64,000 bases of DNA. It comes from Palsa-504 sp963819785. GTDB lineage: Bacteria; Actinomycetota; Actinomycetes; Streptosporangiales; Streptosporangiaceae. Under the pieces are notes generated by a model. It did no database searches and was not told the origin of the DNA. It saw only the letters and a program-made list of their open reading frames with translations. Location: NCBI GenBank assembly GCA_963819785.1, contig CAWFXW010000020.1, positions 310,001 through 374,000 on the forward strand. Direction: 5' to 3'. This document shows, one piece after another, positions 7,064 to 15,686 of this stretch; within the stretch, counting starts at the first letter, position 1; every line of letters starts with the position of its first letter. A program made the translations under genes and the position numbers.

Positions 7064-7481
7064 AGCTCAAGGGTCAAACGATATCTGGCAGGCTCAATGG
7101 GAAAGCATTAAGTTAGCGGAAATGCAATGTTCTGATTACAGACTGAAACCAATAGAGATTAGCGCGGCACGCGATGGTTAGGCGATCACCGGGCTGGGAC
7201 GTCTAAGCCGTCTCGCTGCGTCAACCTCGGGGCTAGCCCGGCCTGACCGGAGTGCCGACGCGGATCCGGCGCCGACCGCTGGGTCTGGCCTTGCTAGCTG
7301 AAATCCTTTATCCCATACAGTGACGCCCGATGCGGGTAAATCGTTGGCATGTATCCCGATTATTCACTGACGTGACCAAATCGCAACTTAACAGTCCCGC
7401 CACCGGCCGGTCAGTTGTATATGGCAAGCAGAACGTTACCGCGCTTACCGAGCTGATCCGAAGCGCCGATGCTTAACCCGC
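7064..7481. other. Gene-free stretch upstream of the array
   Basis: About 420 bases, relatively A+T-rich for this window, with no supportable gene. It should hold the promoter of paralogue 6, but I cannot pick out a convincing -35/-10 pair. Nothing else is recognised. Confidence 0.4.
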
Positions 7482-7596
7482 GTGCCCAGTTCTGTAATCT
7501 CTTGTGCGGGCACCGTAATCAAAGCAGTCACCGGCATGCCGTCGAAGCCGATCACGGAGGGTTTGGTCGAAGCCCTCACCAGTTGGGCGTTCTGCG
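7482..7596 (+). pseudogene. Internally deleted Nudix hydrolase remnant
   Basis: The first 18 codons (from GTG 7482: PSSVISCAGTVIKAVTG) match the start of the intact Nudix gene at 9132 (PDSVIPCVGAVIKDEQG). They are joined directly to PITEGLVEALTSW, which matches that gene's C-terminus PITEGLVEALTDW. Roughly 100 codons, including the whole Nudix box, are missing. Both flanks also match at nucleotide level (TCTGTAATC, GTAATCAAAG, CCGATCACGGA). It is therefore a deleted duplicate of the neighbouring gene, now about 115 bp long, with no catalytic core. Confidence 0.8.
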
Positions 7597-7979
7597 CCAT
7601 GAACGGCATTGATTGTCCGATTTCATCCTTTTCGTCATTCCTGCGGGCCGCTCGTCACCTTCGATGCGCAACGGTCCGCATTGAAACTCATTCCCGACGC
7701 TTTACCGATTTCGGCATTACCGCGAAATTCCCGGCCGCGATGACCTCGCCATTGCGCGAGGCCTCGTCGATCCCGGGGCCCCGCGAGCCGGAGGGCGCGG
7801 CGGCGACTGGACCGACGAGCGACGAAGGAGCGAGGAGGGAAGACGGCGCAGTGGAGGGGGAAGGGGAGGTGCGCAAGCTGTATGCGGAGGGCCCGGAGGC
7901 GAGCGGGGAAGGTACAGCACGAACCACGGCTCGTTAGGCCAGAATTTTCTTTCCTGGCGTAGGTTCGTAGCATGAACTC
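7597..7979. other. Gene-free stretch before mrp
   Basis: About 380 bases without a convincing gene. Positions 7790-7910 are strongly purine-biased on the + strand (GGGGGAAGGGGAGG and similar). The open frame across it has no recognisable protein character. The promoter of mrp should lie near its right end. Confidence 0.35.
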
Positions 7980-9122
7980 ATGAGCCCCGCGCCGAAGCCC
8001 CCGACCGCCGAGCAGATCACCAAGGCCCTGGACGGCGTGCAAGACCCCGAGATCAGGCGGCCGATCACCGAACTCGGCATGGTCAAGGGCGTTGACGTCG
8101 CGGCCGACGGCGCAGTGCGCGTGCAGGTGTGGCTGACCGTCGCGGGGTGCCCGCTGCGGGAGACCATCACCCGCGACGTCACCGCGGCGGCCGGCAAGGT
8201 GCCCGGCGTGTCCTCAGTCCGGGTGGAGCTGGACGTGATGAGCGACGAGCAGCGGCGGGCCCTGCAGACCCAGCTGCGCGGCGGGCGGCCCGAGCCGTTG
8301 ATCCCGTTCGCCCAGCCGTCCTCGCTGACCCGGGTGTACGCGGTGGCCAGCGGCAAGGGCGGGGTGGGCAAGTCGTCGGTCACGGTCAACCTGGCCGTGG
8401 CGCTGGCCGCCGCCGGGCAGAAGGTCGGCGTGGTGGACGCCGACATCTACGGTCATTCGGTGCCGCGGATGCTGGGCGTCACCGGCCGCCCGACCCCGGT
8501 CGAGAAGATGATCATGCCGCCGTCGGCGCACGACGTGAAGGTCATCTCGATCGGGATGTTCACCAAGGGCAACACCCCCGTGGTCTGGCGCGGTCCGATG
8601 CTGCACCGGGCCCTGCAGCAGTTCCTGGCCGACGTGTACTGGGGTGACCTGGACGTGCTGCTGCTCGACCTGCCGCCGGGGACCGGTGACGTCGCCATCT
8701 CGGTCGCCCAGATGCTCCCCTCGGCCGAGCTGCTGGTGGTCACCACGCCGCAGCTGGCCGCCGCGGAGGTGGCCGAGCGGGCCGGGGCGATCGCGACGCA
8801 GACCCATCAGCGGATCACCGGGGTCATCGAGAACATGTCCTACCTGGTCTGCGCGCACTGCGGGGAGCAGACAGAGATCTTCGGATCTGGCGGCGGGGCC
8901 ACGGTCGCGCAGGCCCTGAGCCGGATCACCGGGACGCAGGTGCCGTTGCTCGGCCAGGTGCCGCTCGACGTCCGGCTGCGCGAAGGCGGCGACGCCGGGG
9001 TTCCGCTCGTGCTCGCCGAGCCGGACTCCCCCGCCGCGCTCGCGCTGCGGAAGATCGCCGACGAACTCGGCGCCCGCGGCCGCGGGCTGGCCGGCCGCCA
9101 GCTCGGGCTCACGCCGCGCTGA
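7980..9122 (+). CDS. mrp: Mrp/NBP35-type iron-sulfur cluster carrier ATPase
   Basis: A 380-residue cytoplasmic P-loop ATPase that in this family binds and transfers Fe-S clusters. Residues about 10-90 form the MIP18/DUF59-like N-terminal domain (VQDPEIRRPITELGMV, AGCPLRETI). The deviant Walker A ASGKGGVGKSSV starts near residue 123, followed by DADIYGHSVPRMLG and DLPPGTGD. A CAHCG cysteine pair near residue 285, before the GSGGG turn, is the expected cluster ligand. Position in the mrp-tatB-rseA-sigE block matches the Streptomyces and Mycobacterium order. The ATG at 7980 fits the family's N-terminal length. Confidence 0.95.
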   Translation: MSPAPKPPTAEQITKALDGVQDPEIRRPITELGMVKGVDVAADGAVRVQVWLTVAGCPLRETITRDVTAAAGKVPGVSSVRVELDVMSDEQRRALQTQLRGGRPEPLIPFAQPSSLTRVYAVASGKGGVGKSSVTVNLAVALAAAGQKVGVVDADIYGHSVPRMLGVTGRPTPVEKMIMPPSAHDVKVISIGMFTKGNTPVVWRGPMLHRALQQFLADVYWGDLDVLLLDLPPGTGDVAISVAQMLPSAELLVVTTPQLAAAEVAERAGAIATQTHQRITGVIENMSYLVCAHCGEQTEIFGSGGGATVAQALSRITGTQVPLLGQVPLDVRLREGGDAGVPLVLAEPDSPAALALRKIADELGARGRGLAGRQLGLTPR

Positions 9123-9131
9123 GGAAACCGC

Positions 9132-9560
9132 GTGCCAGATTCTGTAATCCCTTGTGTCGGAGCTGTAATCAAAGATGAACAGGGGCGGCTTCTGCTCATC
9201 AAACGCGGGCATGAGCCGGGCGCCGGGTTGTGGTCGCTGCCCGGCGGGCGGATCGAGCCGGGCGAGACGGACGCCGCGGCCCTGGTCCGCGAGATGCGGG
9301 AGGAAACCGGCCTGGAGGTGCAGGCGGGGCCGCTGCTCGGCAGCGTGCGGCGACCCGCCCCGGGCAGCGCGGTGCTGGATATCAGGGATTACACGGCGAC
9401 GATCACCGGCGGAACGCTCCGCGCCGGTGACGACGCCGCCGAGGCGCGCTGGGTGACGGTCAGCGAACTGCGCTCACTGCCGATCACGGAAGGATTGGTC
9501 GAGGCGCTCACCGATTGGGGTGTTCTGCATCACGGAGCAGCAGGGACCACTGGCCGTTAG
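9132..9560 (+). CDS. Nudix hydrolase
   Basis: A 142-residue Nudix-fold hydrolase starting at GTG 9132, nine bases after the mrp stop and so probably co-transcribed. The Nudix box GX5EX7REUXEEXGU is complete at residues 39-61 (GRIEPGETDAAALVREMREE). It supplies the metal-binding glutamates for cleaving a nucleoside diphosphate-X bond. The substrate cannot be read from sequence; small actinobacterial members of this type include 8-oxo-dGTP and ADP-ribose pyrophosphatases. An internally deleted copy of this gene lies on the other side of mrp. Confidence 0.92.
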   Translation: MPDSVIPCVGAVIKDEQGRLLLIKRGHEPGAGLWSLPGGRIEPGETDAAALVREMREETGLEVQAGPLLGSVRRPAPGSAVLDIRDYTATITGGTLRAGDDAAEARWVTVSELRSLPITEGLVEALTDWGVLHHGAAGTTGR

Positions 9561-9566
9561 GGAAAA

Positions 9567-9920
9567 TTAGGTCGCGTCGGTGTCGTAGGGGGCGCGCTCG
9601 CCGGGGGCCAGCAGCGTGCCGCTGGCCCTCGGCCGGGCGGCCGCGGCTCCGTTCCCCGGCCCGTTCCCGTTATCCCCGTTGAGGTCGTCGAACAGGTGCC
9701 GCTGCACGAACCGCTTGGGATGGAGGTCCTCGAGCTCGAGGTCGGCGAACTCCGGTCCCAGCCCTTCCCGCAGGTCGTTCTTGGCGCCCTCGGCGATCCG
9801 GCGCAGGTCGCGCAGGGCCCGGCCGGCCTGGGAGGCGATCTTCGGCAGCTCGTTCGGCCCGAAGACGATGAGCGCGATCACGGCCAGGACGAGCAGCTTG
9901 GGAATAGACAGGTCAAACAC
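9567..9920 (-). CDS. tatB: Twin-arginine translocase subunit TatB
   Basis: 117 residues. One N-terminal membrane helix (residues 3-20, IPKLLVLAVIALIVFGP) is followed by the FGPNELPK hinge and an amphipathic helix to about residue 55. A charged disordered tail completes it. This is the TatA/TatB architecture, and the tail length, the glutamate after the FGP hinge and the sigE neighbourhood favour TatB. It forms the Tat substrate receptor with TatC, which is not in this window. It is convergent with the Nudix gene, with only six bases between. Confidence 0.88.
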   Translation of the reverse strand: MFDLSIPKLLVLAVIALIVFGPNELPKIASQAGRALRDLRRIAEGAKNDLREGLGPEFADLELEDLHPKRFVQRHLFDDLNGDNGNGPGNGAAAARPRASGTLLAPGERAPYDTDAT

Positions 9921-9974
9921 GCTCAGGTCTCCGTCGCGCTGGTGAGGTCACGCACTCTCCCATAAAGAATACAG

Positions 9975-11144
9975 TCACCCGAACGGGTTGACCCAGGACG
10001 CCAGCCGGGCGAAGCCGCGGGACATCCGCTTCCAGAAGCCGGGCGGCGCATCGTGCGGCAGCGCCCTGATCACGCTGTCCACGGTCTGGGCGGGCGCGTC
10101 GGCCACCACCGTGTACACCATGCCGCGGCTGGACCAGGTCAGGGACCGCTGATCGGGCTCCGCGGCATAGATCACGTGGCCGGCCACGGTGACCTTCTGC
10201 CAGCCGGTCAGCTTGGCGGCCAGGTTGCCGCGCTGCTCGAACACCGAGACGACCGACAGGCCGTCGGAGTAGCCCAGGTCAAGCACGGTCCCGGTGTCAG
10301 TCCTGGTCTGCGCGCCGGTGAACAGCGACAGGCCGCCCGGGAGGCCGGGGGGGATCAGCCAGCCGCTCTTGCGCAGGACGAGCAGCTGGCGGACCGGGAG
10401 CGGTTCGGTCCACGGGCCCTGCGGCTCGGACGGCCCGGCGGCCGGCTCGGCGGCCGGTGGCTGCTTGGTGAACCGGACGTTGATGAACACGTCCTTGCTG
10501 ATCACGTGGGCGGCGGGATCGAACACGTCACGCTCGAGCGGGAGTTTGGTCGCATCGTCCAGCCAGAACCTCGCGGCCAGACTGCCGTTCTCCCGCCAGG
10601 CCTCCACGATCTGGGCCGTACGGTTGTCGGCCGAGCCCGGTCCGGCGTACACCACCACGTAGTGCGCTTCCAGCAGCCGCACGAGCTGGGTGGTGACGCC
10701 CAGCACGCCCTCCGGCCACTGCCCGTTGGTGTCCGAGGACAGGTAGGGCTCGCTGCTCGAGTTCGTTCCCGCGGCCAGCGTCTGGGTGACGGTCTGGCCG
10801 CCGCTGGCGTGCCAGATGTCGGACACCAGCACACTCCAGCCGTTCGTGGCGCCGCCCCAGTGCGAGATGATCTCCTCGCCCTGGTAGGACGTCAGGACCG
10901 CCGCCCGGGCGGCCTGGGTCAGCAGGTGGGCGGCCAGGGCGCTAGCCGGGCGCCCGGTGCTGGGGCCGCCGCCCGGTCCGGTGCTGGCCGTCGCGTTCGC
11001 CTTCTCCGGCGCGGCGCCGACCGCGGCCTGGCCGCTGCACGCGGTGACCAGGAAGCCGGGTACCGCCACCGCCAGCACGGCGGCCAGCAGGATCGGGGAC
11101 CGCGCGTCGCGACGGCGGTTTACGGGGCAGTTGAACGCGAACAC
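9975..11144 (-). CDS. RseB/MucB-like sigma-E regulatory lipoprotein
   Basis: 389 residues from GTG 11144. The N-terminal hydrophobic segment ends in lipobox-like VTACSG, so it is probably a lipoprotein. Residues about 75-240 follow the MucB/RseB fold: YQGEEIISHWGG, then a stretch ending ARFWLDDATKLPLERDVFD, the counterpart of the WLD..TGLPL signature of RseB. The C-terminal half resembles the second RseB domain. It starts seven bases after the anti-sigma factor gene, which makes a sensor role for the SigE/RseA pair likely. In Mycobacterium tuberculosis this slot holds the protease HtrA. Confidence 0.75.
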   Translation of the reverse strand: MFAFNCPVNRRRDARSPILLAAVLAVAVPGFLVTACSGQAAVGAAPEKANATASTGPGGGPSTGRPASALAAHLLTQAARAAVLTSYQGEEIISHWGGATNGWSVLVSDIWHASGGQTVTQTLAAGTNSSSEPYLSSDTNGQWPEGVLGVTTQLVRLLEAHYVVVYAGPGSADNRTAQIVEAWRENGSLAARFWLDDATKLPLERDVFDPAAHVISKDVFINVRFTKQPPAAEPAAGPSEPQGPWTEPLPVRQLLVLRKSGWLIPPGLPGGLSLFTGAQTRTDTGTVLDLGYSDGLSVVSVFEQRGNLAAKLTGWQKVTVAGHVIYAAEPDQRSLTWSSRGMVYTVVADAPAQTVDSVIRALPHDAPPGFWKRMSRGFARLASWVNPFG

Positions 11145-11151
11145 GCCGGCC

Positions 11152-11634
11152 TCACGGTTGCGTCGCGTCCGAGTCGGCCACCGAGGCCCGGCTCGACGGC
11201 CCGGTGAACGGCACCTCGCCGGTGGTGATGGCGTGCTCGACGCTGTACATCTCGACCGGCGGCGTGATCCTGGGCCCGGGTGTCGCCTCGCCGCCGCCCG
11301 CGGTGAAGGCGACCGTGCTCAGCCCGACGACGAGCGACATGGTGCCGATCACCAGGTAGCTACGGCGCACCGGGCCCCTTCCGGGCCTTCCGGGCGGGCG
11401 CCGGGGGGGAAGCGGGCCGCCAGGACCGGTCATGGCGATCAGGCGCCGGGTCATGGCCGCCTCGGCCGGAGCGCCGGGCAGCAGCGTGCTGAGCTTGCGC
11501 TTGAGCGCCCGGAGTTCGGCGGCCTCGGTCCGGCACTGCTCACAGCCGGCCAGGTGTGCGTGGGCGCGATCGCGTTCGGCCCCGTCGAGTTCGCCGTCGA
11601 TCAGGGCTGACAGCCGGTCACCGAGATGGGTCAT
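11152..11634 (-). CDS. rseA: Zinc-binding anti-sigma factor (RseA-like)
   Basis: 160 residues. The N-terminal ZAS domain has the HxxxCxxC motif (H27, C31, C34 in HLAGCEQC) that binds zinc and the cognate ECF sigma factor. A single membrane segment lies at about residues 92-112, so the C-terminal tail is extracytoplasmic and can meet the RseB-like lipoprotein encoded next. Its ATG overlaps the stop of the sigma factor gene by four bases, indicating translational coupling. Expected partner: the sigma factor encoded at 11631. Confidence 0.9.
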   Translation of the reverse strand: MTHLGDRLSALIDGELDGAERDRAHAHLAGCEQCRTEAAELRALKRKLSTLLPGAPAEAAMTRRLIAMTGPGGPLPPRRPPGRPGRGPVRRSYLVIGTMSLVVGLSTVAFTAGGGEATPGPRITPPVEMYSVEHAITTGEVPFTGPSSRASVADSDATQP

Positions 11635-12404
11635 GATCCACCCGACCGCTTCAGGCGGGGTACCAGGCCCGGACGGCGCAGGCCTCGCTTGGCGCCACTC
11701 GCCGGTTGAGTAATTGCGTCGCCGGTGGTTGCGGCGCGGGTCGCTGCTTCGCGGGGGACTGCCTCGCGGGTCGCCGCCCCGCGGGGGGCTGCCTCGGCGG
11801 TGGCTGGACGGCGGTGCTCGAGTGCGGTCCGCAGCTGTGCCCGGCCGCGGTGTATCCGGCTGCGGACCGTGCCCAGCTTGACGCCCAGGGTGGCGGCGAT
11901 CTCCTCGTAGGAGAACCCCTCGATGTCGCAGAGCACCACGGCGGCGCGGTACTCCGGCGGCAGTGCCTTCAGCGCGGCATGGACGTCGTCGTCGAGGTGA
12001 GTGTCGTCGAAGGCCTCGGCGGGCGTCGGCTCGGAGCCGGGCAGCCGGTGGGCCATCTCGTCGGCCAGTCCCTCGAACCTGATCCGCTGCTTACGCCGGG
12101 CCCCGTCCAGGAAGAGGTTGGTCGTGATGCGGTGCAGCCAGCCCTCGAACGTGCCGGGGGTATAGCTGGACAGCGAACGGAAGACCCGGACGAAGACTTC
12201 CTGGGTGAGATCCTCGGCGTCGTGGGGATTGCCGGTCAGCCGGTAGGCGAGGCGGTAGACCCGAGCGGAGTGCACGCGGACAATGTCCTCCCACGTCGGG
12301 AGGTTCCACTCGGGCTGAGCAGGCTGTACCGGCGGGGATTCCAGAGTCCTGGCCTCCTCGAACAATCCGCCCTCCGGGTCGCAGATTGCCGCGACTTTCA
12401 CCAT
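11631..12404 (-). CDS. sigE: ECF RNA polymerase sigma factor, SigE type
   Basis: 257 residues starting at ATG 12404. Region 2 (DLTQEVFVRVFRSL) and region 4 (GFSYEEIAATLGVKLGTVRS) are intact. The neighbourhood matches M. tuberculosis Rv1221 and its Streptomyces counterparts. Family knowledge assigns it envelope-stress and heat-stress transcription held in check by the membrane anti-sigma factor. A poorly conserved tail after residue 200 contains alanine/arginine-rich repeats (AAPRGAATREAVPREAATR), probably a lineage-specific extension. It is divergent from the O-methyltransferase gene across a 122-base shared promoter region. Confidence 0.93.
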   Translation of the reverse strand: MVKVAAICDPEGGLFEEARTLESPPVQPAQPEWNLPTWEDIVRVHSARVYRLAYRLTGNPHDAEDLTQEVFVRVFRSLSSYTPGTFEGWLHRITTNLFLDGARRKQRIRFEGLADEMAHRLPGSEPTPAEAFDDTHLDDDVHAALKALPPEYRAAVVLCDIEGFSYEEIAATLGVKLGTVRSRIHRGRAQLRTALEHRRPATAEAAPRGAATREAVPREAATRAATTGDAITQPASGAKRGLRRPGLVPRLKRSGGS

Positions 12405-12526
12405 CGTGCCCTGGATTCTTCCGTTGCGCCACTCGGGACCGCTGAAGACGGCCGGTATCGCCTGGGTAACGGCTCGGACTCCGGGATAGTTCCCGGACCT
12501 GCGCCGCTGGCGCTAGGCTGCTGCAC

Positions 12527-13159
12527 GTGGGGCCACTTGCCTATGCCGCTGAGTACGTACCCGAGGACGAGCCGCTGCTGGCCGCCCGGGCTTACGCGGC
12601 CGACCTGGGCGGCACCGAACCGGTGCACCCGGCGGTGGGCGCGACGCTGCGCTTCCTGGCCTGCGCGGTGGGGGCCAGGACCGCGGTCGAGATCGGCACC
12701 GGCTGCGGCAGTTCCGGGATCTGGCTGCTGCGCGGAATGCGCTCCGGCTCGACGCTCACCAGCGTTGATATCGAGCCGGAATACCAGCGAATGGCACGCA
12801 AAGCGTTCACCCAGGCCGGCTTCGCGCAAAACCAATGCCGCCTTATCCTGGGCCGCGCGCTGGACGTGCTTCCCCGGCTCTCCGATGGCGCCTACGACAT
12901 GGTTTTCTGCGACGCCGATGTGCGCGACTATCCGGATTACCTGACCGCCGCGCTGCGCTTGTTGCGGCCCGGCGGCGTCGTGGCTTTCAATAACGCGCTG
13001 CCGACCGGAACCCTGCGCGACGATCCCGAGGTGTTCGACGGCCCCGTGTTCGACGACACAGGCGACCTCGCGCACCAGGTCCGCGGAGACGACCGGCTGG
13101 TCCCGGTCCTGGTGCCGCTGGGCAATGGCCTGCTTGCCGCGGTCAAAAGGGGAGACTAG
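12527..13159 (+). CDS. Class I SAM-dependent O-methyltransferase
   Basis: 210 residues from GTG 12527. It belongs to the catechol/caffeoyl-CoA O-methyltransferase-like family. Motif I is AVEIGTGCGSSGIWLLRG, followed by the acidic residue ending SVDIEPEY and the VFCDADVRDYPDYLTAAL motif. The gene sits divergently beside sigE, as Rv1220c does in M. tuberculosis, so the position is conserved although the methyl acceptor is unknown. Confidence 0.88.
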   Translation: MGPLAYAAEYVPEDEPLLAARAYAADLGGTEPVHPAVGATLRFLACAVGARTAVEIGTGCGSSGIWLLRGMRSGSTLTSVDIEPEYQRMARKAFTQAGFAQNQCRLILGRALDVLPRLSDGAYDMVFCDADVRDYPDYLTAALRLLRPGGVVAFNNALPTGTLRDDPEVFDGPVFDDTGDLAHQVRGDDRLVPVLVPLGNGLLAAVKRGD

Positions 13160-13165
13160 GCCAGG

Positions 13166-13333
13166 TCACCCGACCACGGACTTCAAGGCGTCACCAAGCT
13201 TAGCCGCCTCGTCCGCCGTCAGCTCAACAACCAGACGTCCGCCGCCTTCAAGCGGGACCCGCATCACGATGCCGCGACCCTCCTTGGTGACCTCAAGCGG
13301 ACCGTCACCCGTCCGCGGCTTCATCGCCGCCAT
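13166..13333 (-). CDS. DUF3117 small protein
   Basis: 55 residues: MAAMKPRTGDGPLEVTKEGR and onward, nearly invariant across actinobacteria and annotated as DUF3117. ATG 13333 lies behind GGAAGGGG and matches the usual family start; ATG 13324 is in frame as an alternative. Function unknown. It is convergent with the O-methyltransferase gene, with six bases between the two stops. Confidence 0.93.
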   Translation of the reverse strand: MAAMKPRTGDGPLEVTKEGRGIVMRVPLEGGGRLVVELTADEAAKLGDALKSVVG

Positions 13334-13671
13334 TCTCCCATCCCCTTCCTGCGGGCCCCGTGCACGGCGCCGCGGCACGGCACTGTACCGCCGTGAGGCA
13401 CCGCGCCCTCAGGCACTCCGCACGCCACAATCCAGGGCGCCCGCGGCGGAACCGGCCAGCCACAATCGTTTCTATCCGTCGCCCTATTATCCCGTGTTCG
13501 GCAGCAGAATGGTAATGATCGGCCATGCTCGCTGCCGTCCGGGGGCGCGCAGCGGCCCTATTGCCGACGGTTCAGCGCCGGGCGTCCGGTATCGCGCCGG
13601 CGCGTCGCGGCTGGGGCGGCGGCGGATTCCGGGTCGGGGGCGGCGCGTTCCGGCCTGGGGTAGGAGAGGAA

Positions 13672-15069
13672 GTGACGTTGCGGCGGCGGGCTCGGGTGCT
13701 GATCGATCTGAGTCCGCTGCGGCGCTCACGCGACCTGCGCCTGCTGGTCCTCGGGGAACTGATCTCCGTGCTGGGCACCCAGCTGACCACGGTGGCGGTG
13801 CCGTACCAGGTGTACCAGCTGACCCGCTCGTCTCTCGACGTCGGGCTGGTCTCGCTGGCTCAGCTGTTCCCGCTGATCGGCGGGGCGCTGCTGGGCGGCT
13901 CGGTGGTGGATGCCATGGACCGCCGCCGGCTGCTGATGGGGGCGCAGGTGCTGATGGCCGGCTGCAGCGCGGGCCTGGCGGTCAACGCCGACCTGGGCAC
14001 GGCGCTGTGGCCGCTGTTCGTCCTCCCGGCCCTGGCGGCCGGGATCGGCGGGCTGGAGGACGCCGGGCGCGGCGCGATGGTGCCCAACCTGGTCCAGCGG
14101 TCCGAGATGCCGACCGCGAACGCCATCTTCCAGTCCCTGTTCCAGTTCGGCCTGGTGGTGGGCCCGGCGGTGGCTGGGCTGCTGCTGGCCGGGGCCGGGG
14201 TCAGGTTCGTGTACTGGCTGGACGTGGCCAGCTTCGGGGCGGCGCTGCTGACCGCGTTCCTGATCTCGCCGCAGCCCCCGGTGGGAGGAGCCGGCAGCCA
14301 CCGGCCGGGCCTGCGCTCGGTCATCGAGGGTCTGGGTTTCGTCCGGGGCCGCCAGGCCATCCAGGGCGCGTACCTGATCGACATCAACGCGATGGTGTTC
14401 GGCATGCCGCGCGCGCTGTTCCCGGCGATGGCCACCACGCTGTTCGGTGGCGGGGCGTCGACACTCGGCTTCCTGTACGCCGCGCCCGGCGCGGGCGCGC
14501 TGGTCGGCGCGCTCACCACCGGCTGGGTGAGCCGGATCCGCCGTCAGGGCCGGGCCGTCATCGTGGCCGTCCTGGCCTGGGGCGTCGCGATCACCTGCTT
14601 CGGGCTGGTGTCCTGGCTGCCCGGCGCGCTGGTCCTGCTGGCGGTGGCCGGATGGGCCGACGTGATCTCGGCGGTGTTCCGCAACACGATCATCCAGTTG
14701 GCCGTGCCGGACGCGCTGCGGGGCCGGCTGTCCGGGCTGCAGATCGCGGTGGTGGCCGGCGGTCCCCGGATCGGGGACCTGGAATCCGGAGCGGTGGCGG
14801 CCGCGTTCGGCGACACGGTCTCGGTGGTGTCCGGTGGCCTGGCGTGTGTCGCGGGCGCGCTGGTACTGGCCCGGCTGCTGCCTGGCTTCCGTCAGCAGCG
14901 GACGCCGGCCGGTGCCGGTGCTGGCGCTGGTCCTCCTGGCGCCGATGCTGGTCCGGCCGGTCCCGATGCTGGTCCTGCTGGCGTGGGCCCTGGTCCTGCT
15001 GGCGTCGGCCCTGGTCCTGCTGGCGTCGGCCCTGGTCCTGCTGGCGTCGGCCCTGGTCCGGCCGGTTAG
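13672..15069 (+). CDS. MFS transporter, DHA3/EntS-like exporter
   Basis: 465 residues from GTG 13672, chosen because AGGAGAGGA lies immediately upstream; the open frame extends back to 13525 without protein-like sequence. It has about twelve membrane segments. The DxxxRR-type loop (VVDAMDRRRLL) sits between helices 2 and 3, and the NAIFQSLFQFGLVVGPAVAG helix is typical of EntS-like exporters. After the last helix the protein ends in a low-complexity tail of four GVGPGPA-type repeats encoded by a 21-bp tandem repeat. The substrate is unknown. Its stop codon overlaps that of a truncated MFS gene on the other strand. Confidence 0.85.
   Translation: MTLRRRARVLIDLSPLRRSRDLRLLVLGELISVLGTQLTTVAVPYQVYQLTRSSLDVGLVSLAQLFPLIGGALLGGSVVDAMDRRRLLMGAQVLMAGCSAGLAVNADLGTALWPLFVLPALAAGIGGLEDAGRGAMVPNLVQRSEMPTANAIFQSLFQFGLVVGPAVAGLLLAGAGVRFVYWLDVASFGAALLTAFLISPQPPVGGAGSHRPGLRSVIEGLGFVRGRQAIQGAYLIDINAMVFGMPRALFPAMATTLFGGGASTLGFLYAAPGAGALVGALTTGWVSRIRRQGRAVIVAVLAWGVAITCFGLVSWLPGALVLLAVAGWADVISAVFRNTIIQLAVPDALRGRLSGLQIAVVAGGPRIGDLESGAVAAAFGDTVSVVSGGLACVAGALVLARLLPGFRQQRTPAGAGAGAGPPGADAGPAGPDAGPAGVGPGPAGVGPGPAGVGPGPAGVGPGPAG
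14971..15060 (+). repeat. 21-bp tandem repeat in the MFS 3' end
   Basis: Four copies of a 21-bp unit (GGTCCTGCTGGCGTSGGCCC plus T), starting at 14971, 14992, 15013 and 15034, then a partial copy. They encode the GPAGVGP repeats at the C-terminus of the exporter. The copies are nearly identical, so the number probably varies between strains. Confidence 0.85.
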
Positions 15070-15611
15070 TGCGACTCGCGCCGGGCGAGGGGGACCACAG
15101 CGAGGATCAGCGCGCCGGTGAGGGCGAACGCCGCCGCGTAGCCGGTGCGGACGCAGAGCAGGCCGAAAGCGGCCGGGCCCGACCCGTACCCGGCGTCGTA
15201 GGCGAAGTTCCATAGAGCACTGGCCTTGGCCTCGGGAAGCTGCTCGATCAGCAGCGCGAACGTCGCATTCTCCAGCACCCCGAAGCCGGCGCCGAACAGC
15301 ACCATGCCGGTGAAGATCGCCGCGGGCGAGCCCAGAACCATCATCGCGGCCATGCCGAGCGCCGCCACGGCGAGCGCCGGGACGAGCAGCCGGGCGTGAC
15401 CGTACCGGTCGCCGCGCTTGCCGGCCTGCCAGCGACTGAGCGTGGCGATGATCGCCTGCACGAGCAGGGCGGCCGAGGAGAGGTTGCTGGGGATGCCCTT
15501 CGCGAGCGGCAGGAATGAGTCGAGCACGCCGGCCGCGATCGTGACGGCGGCGAAGATCAGCGGCAGGCGCAGCACCCCGCCTGTTATCCGCCTGGAGCCG
15601 TGGCCGGGCAC
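15066..15611 (-). pseudogene. C-terminal half of an MFS transporter
   Basis: 181 residues with six membrane segments that correspond to the second half of a 12-helix MFS protein. The RWQAGKRGDRYGHARLLVP loop and GAGFGVLENATFALL are mid-to-late family motifs. The N-terminal half is absent: upstream lies only a 75-base gap before the divergent MocR regulator. The ATG at 15611 is therefore probably fortuitous. MocR regulators often control an adjacent divergent transporter, so this may be the decayed target of the regulator next door. A functional half-transporter is possible but unlikely. Confidence 0.65.
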
Positions 15612-15686
15612 GCCGGAGACGATGCCGAATGGTGCTCATAGCACGCACGCTAGATTCCAGCCGGCATCCTGGTAAGGTCCGATTTC

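Noticed and set aside
7597..7937. Continuation of the Nudix remnant as a longer gene
   Set aside because: Similarity to the Nudix gene stops near 7596; the rest is purine-biased sequence without protein character.
15066..15611. Functional six-helix transporter
   Set aside because: Its motifs match only the C-terminal half of 12-helix MFS proteins, and no partner half is encoded nearby.
13726..15648. Long minus-strand open frame across the MFS gene
   Set aside because: It is an arginine-rich shadow of the MFS coding sequence without domains.
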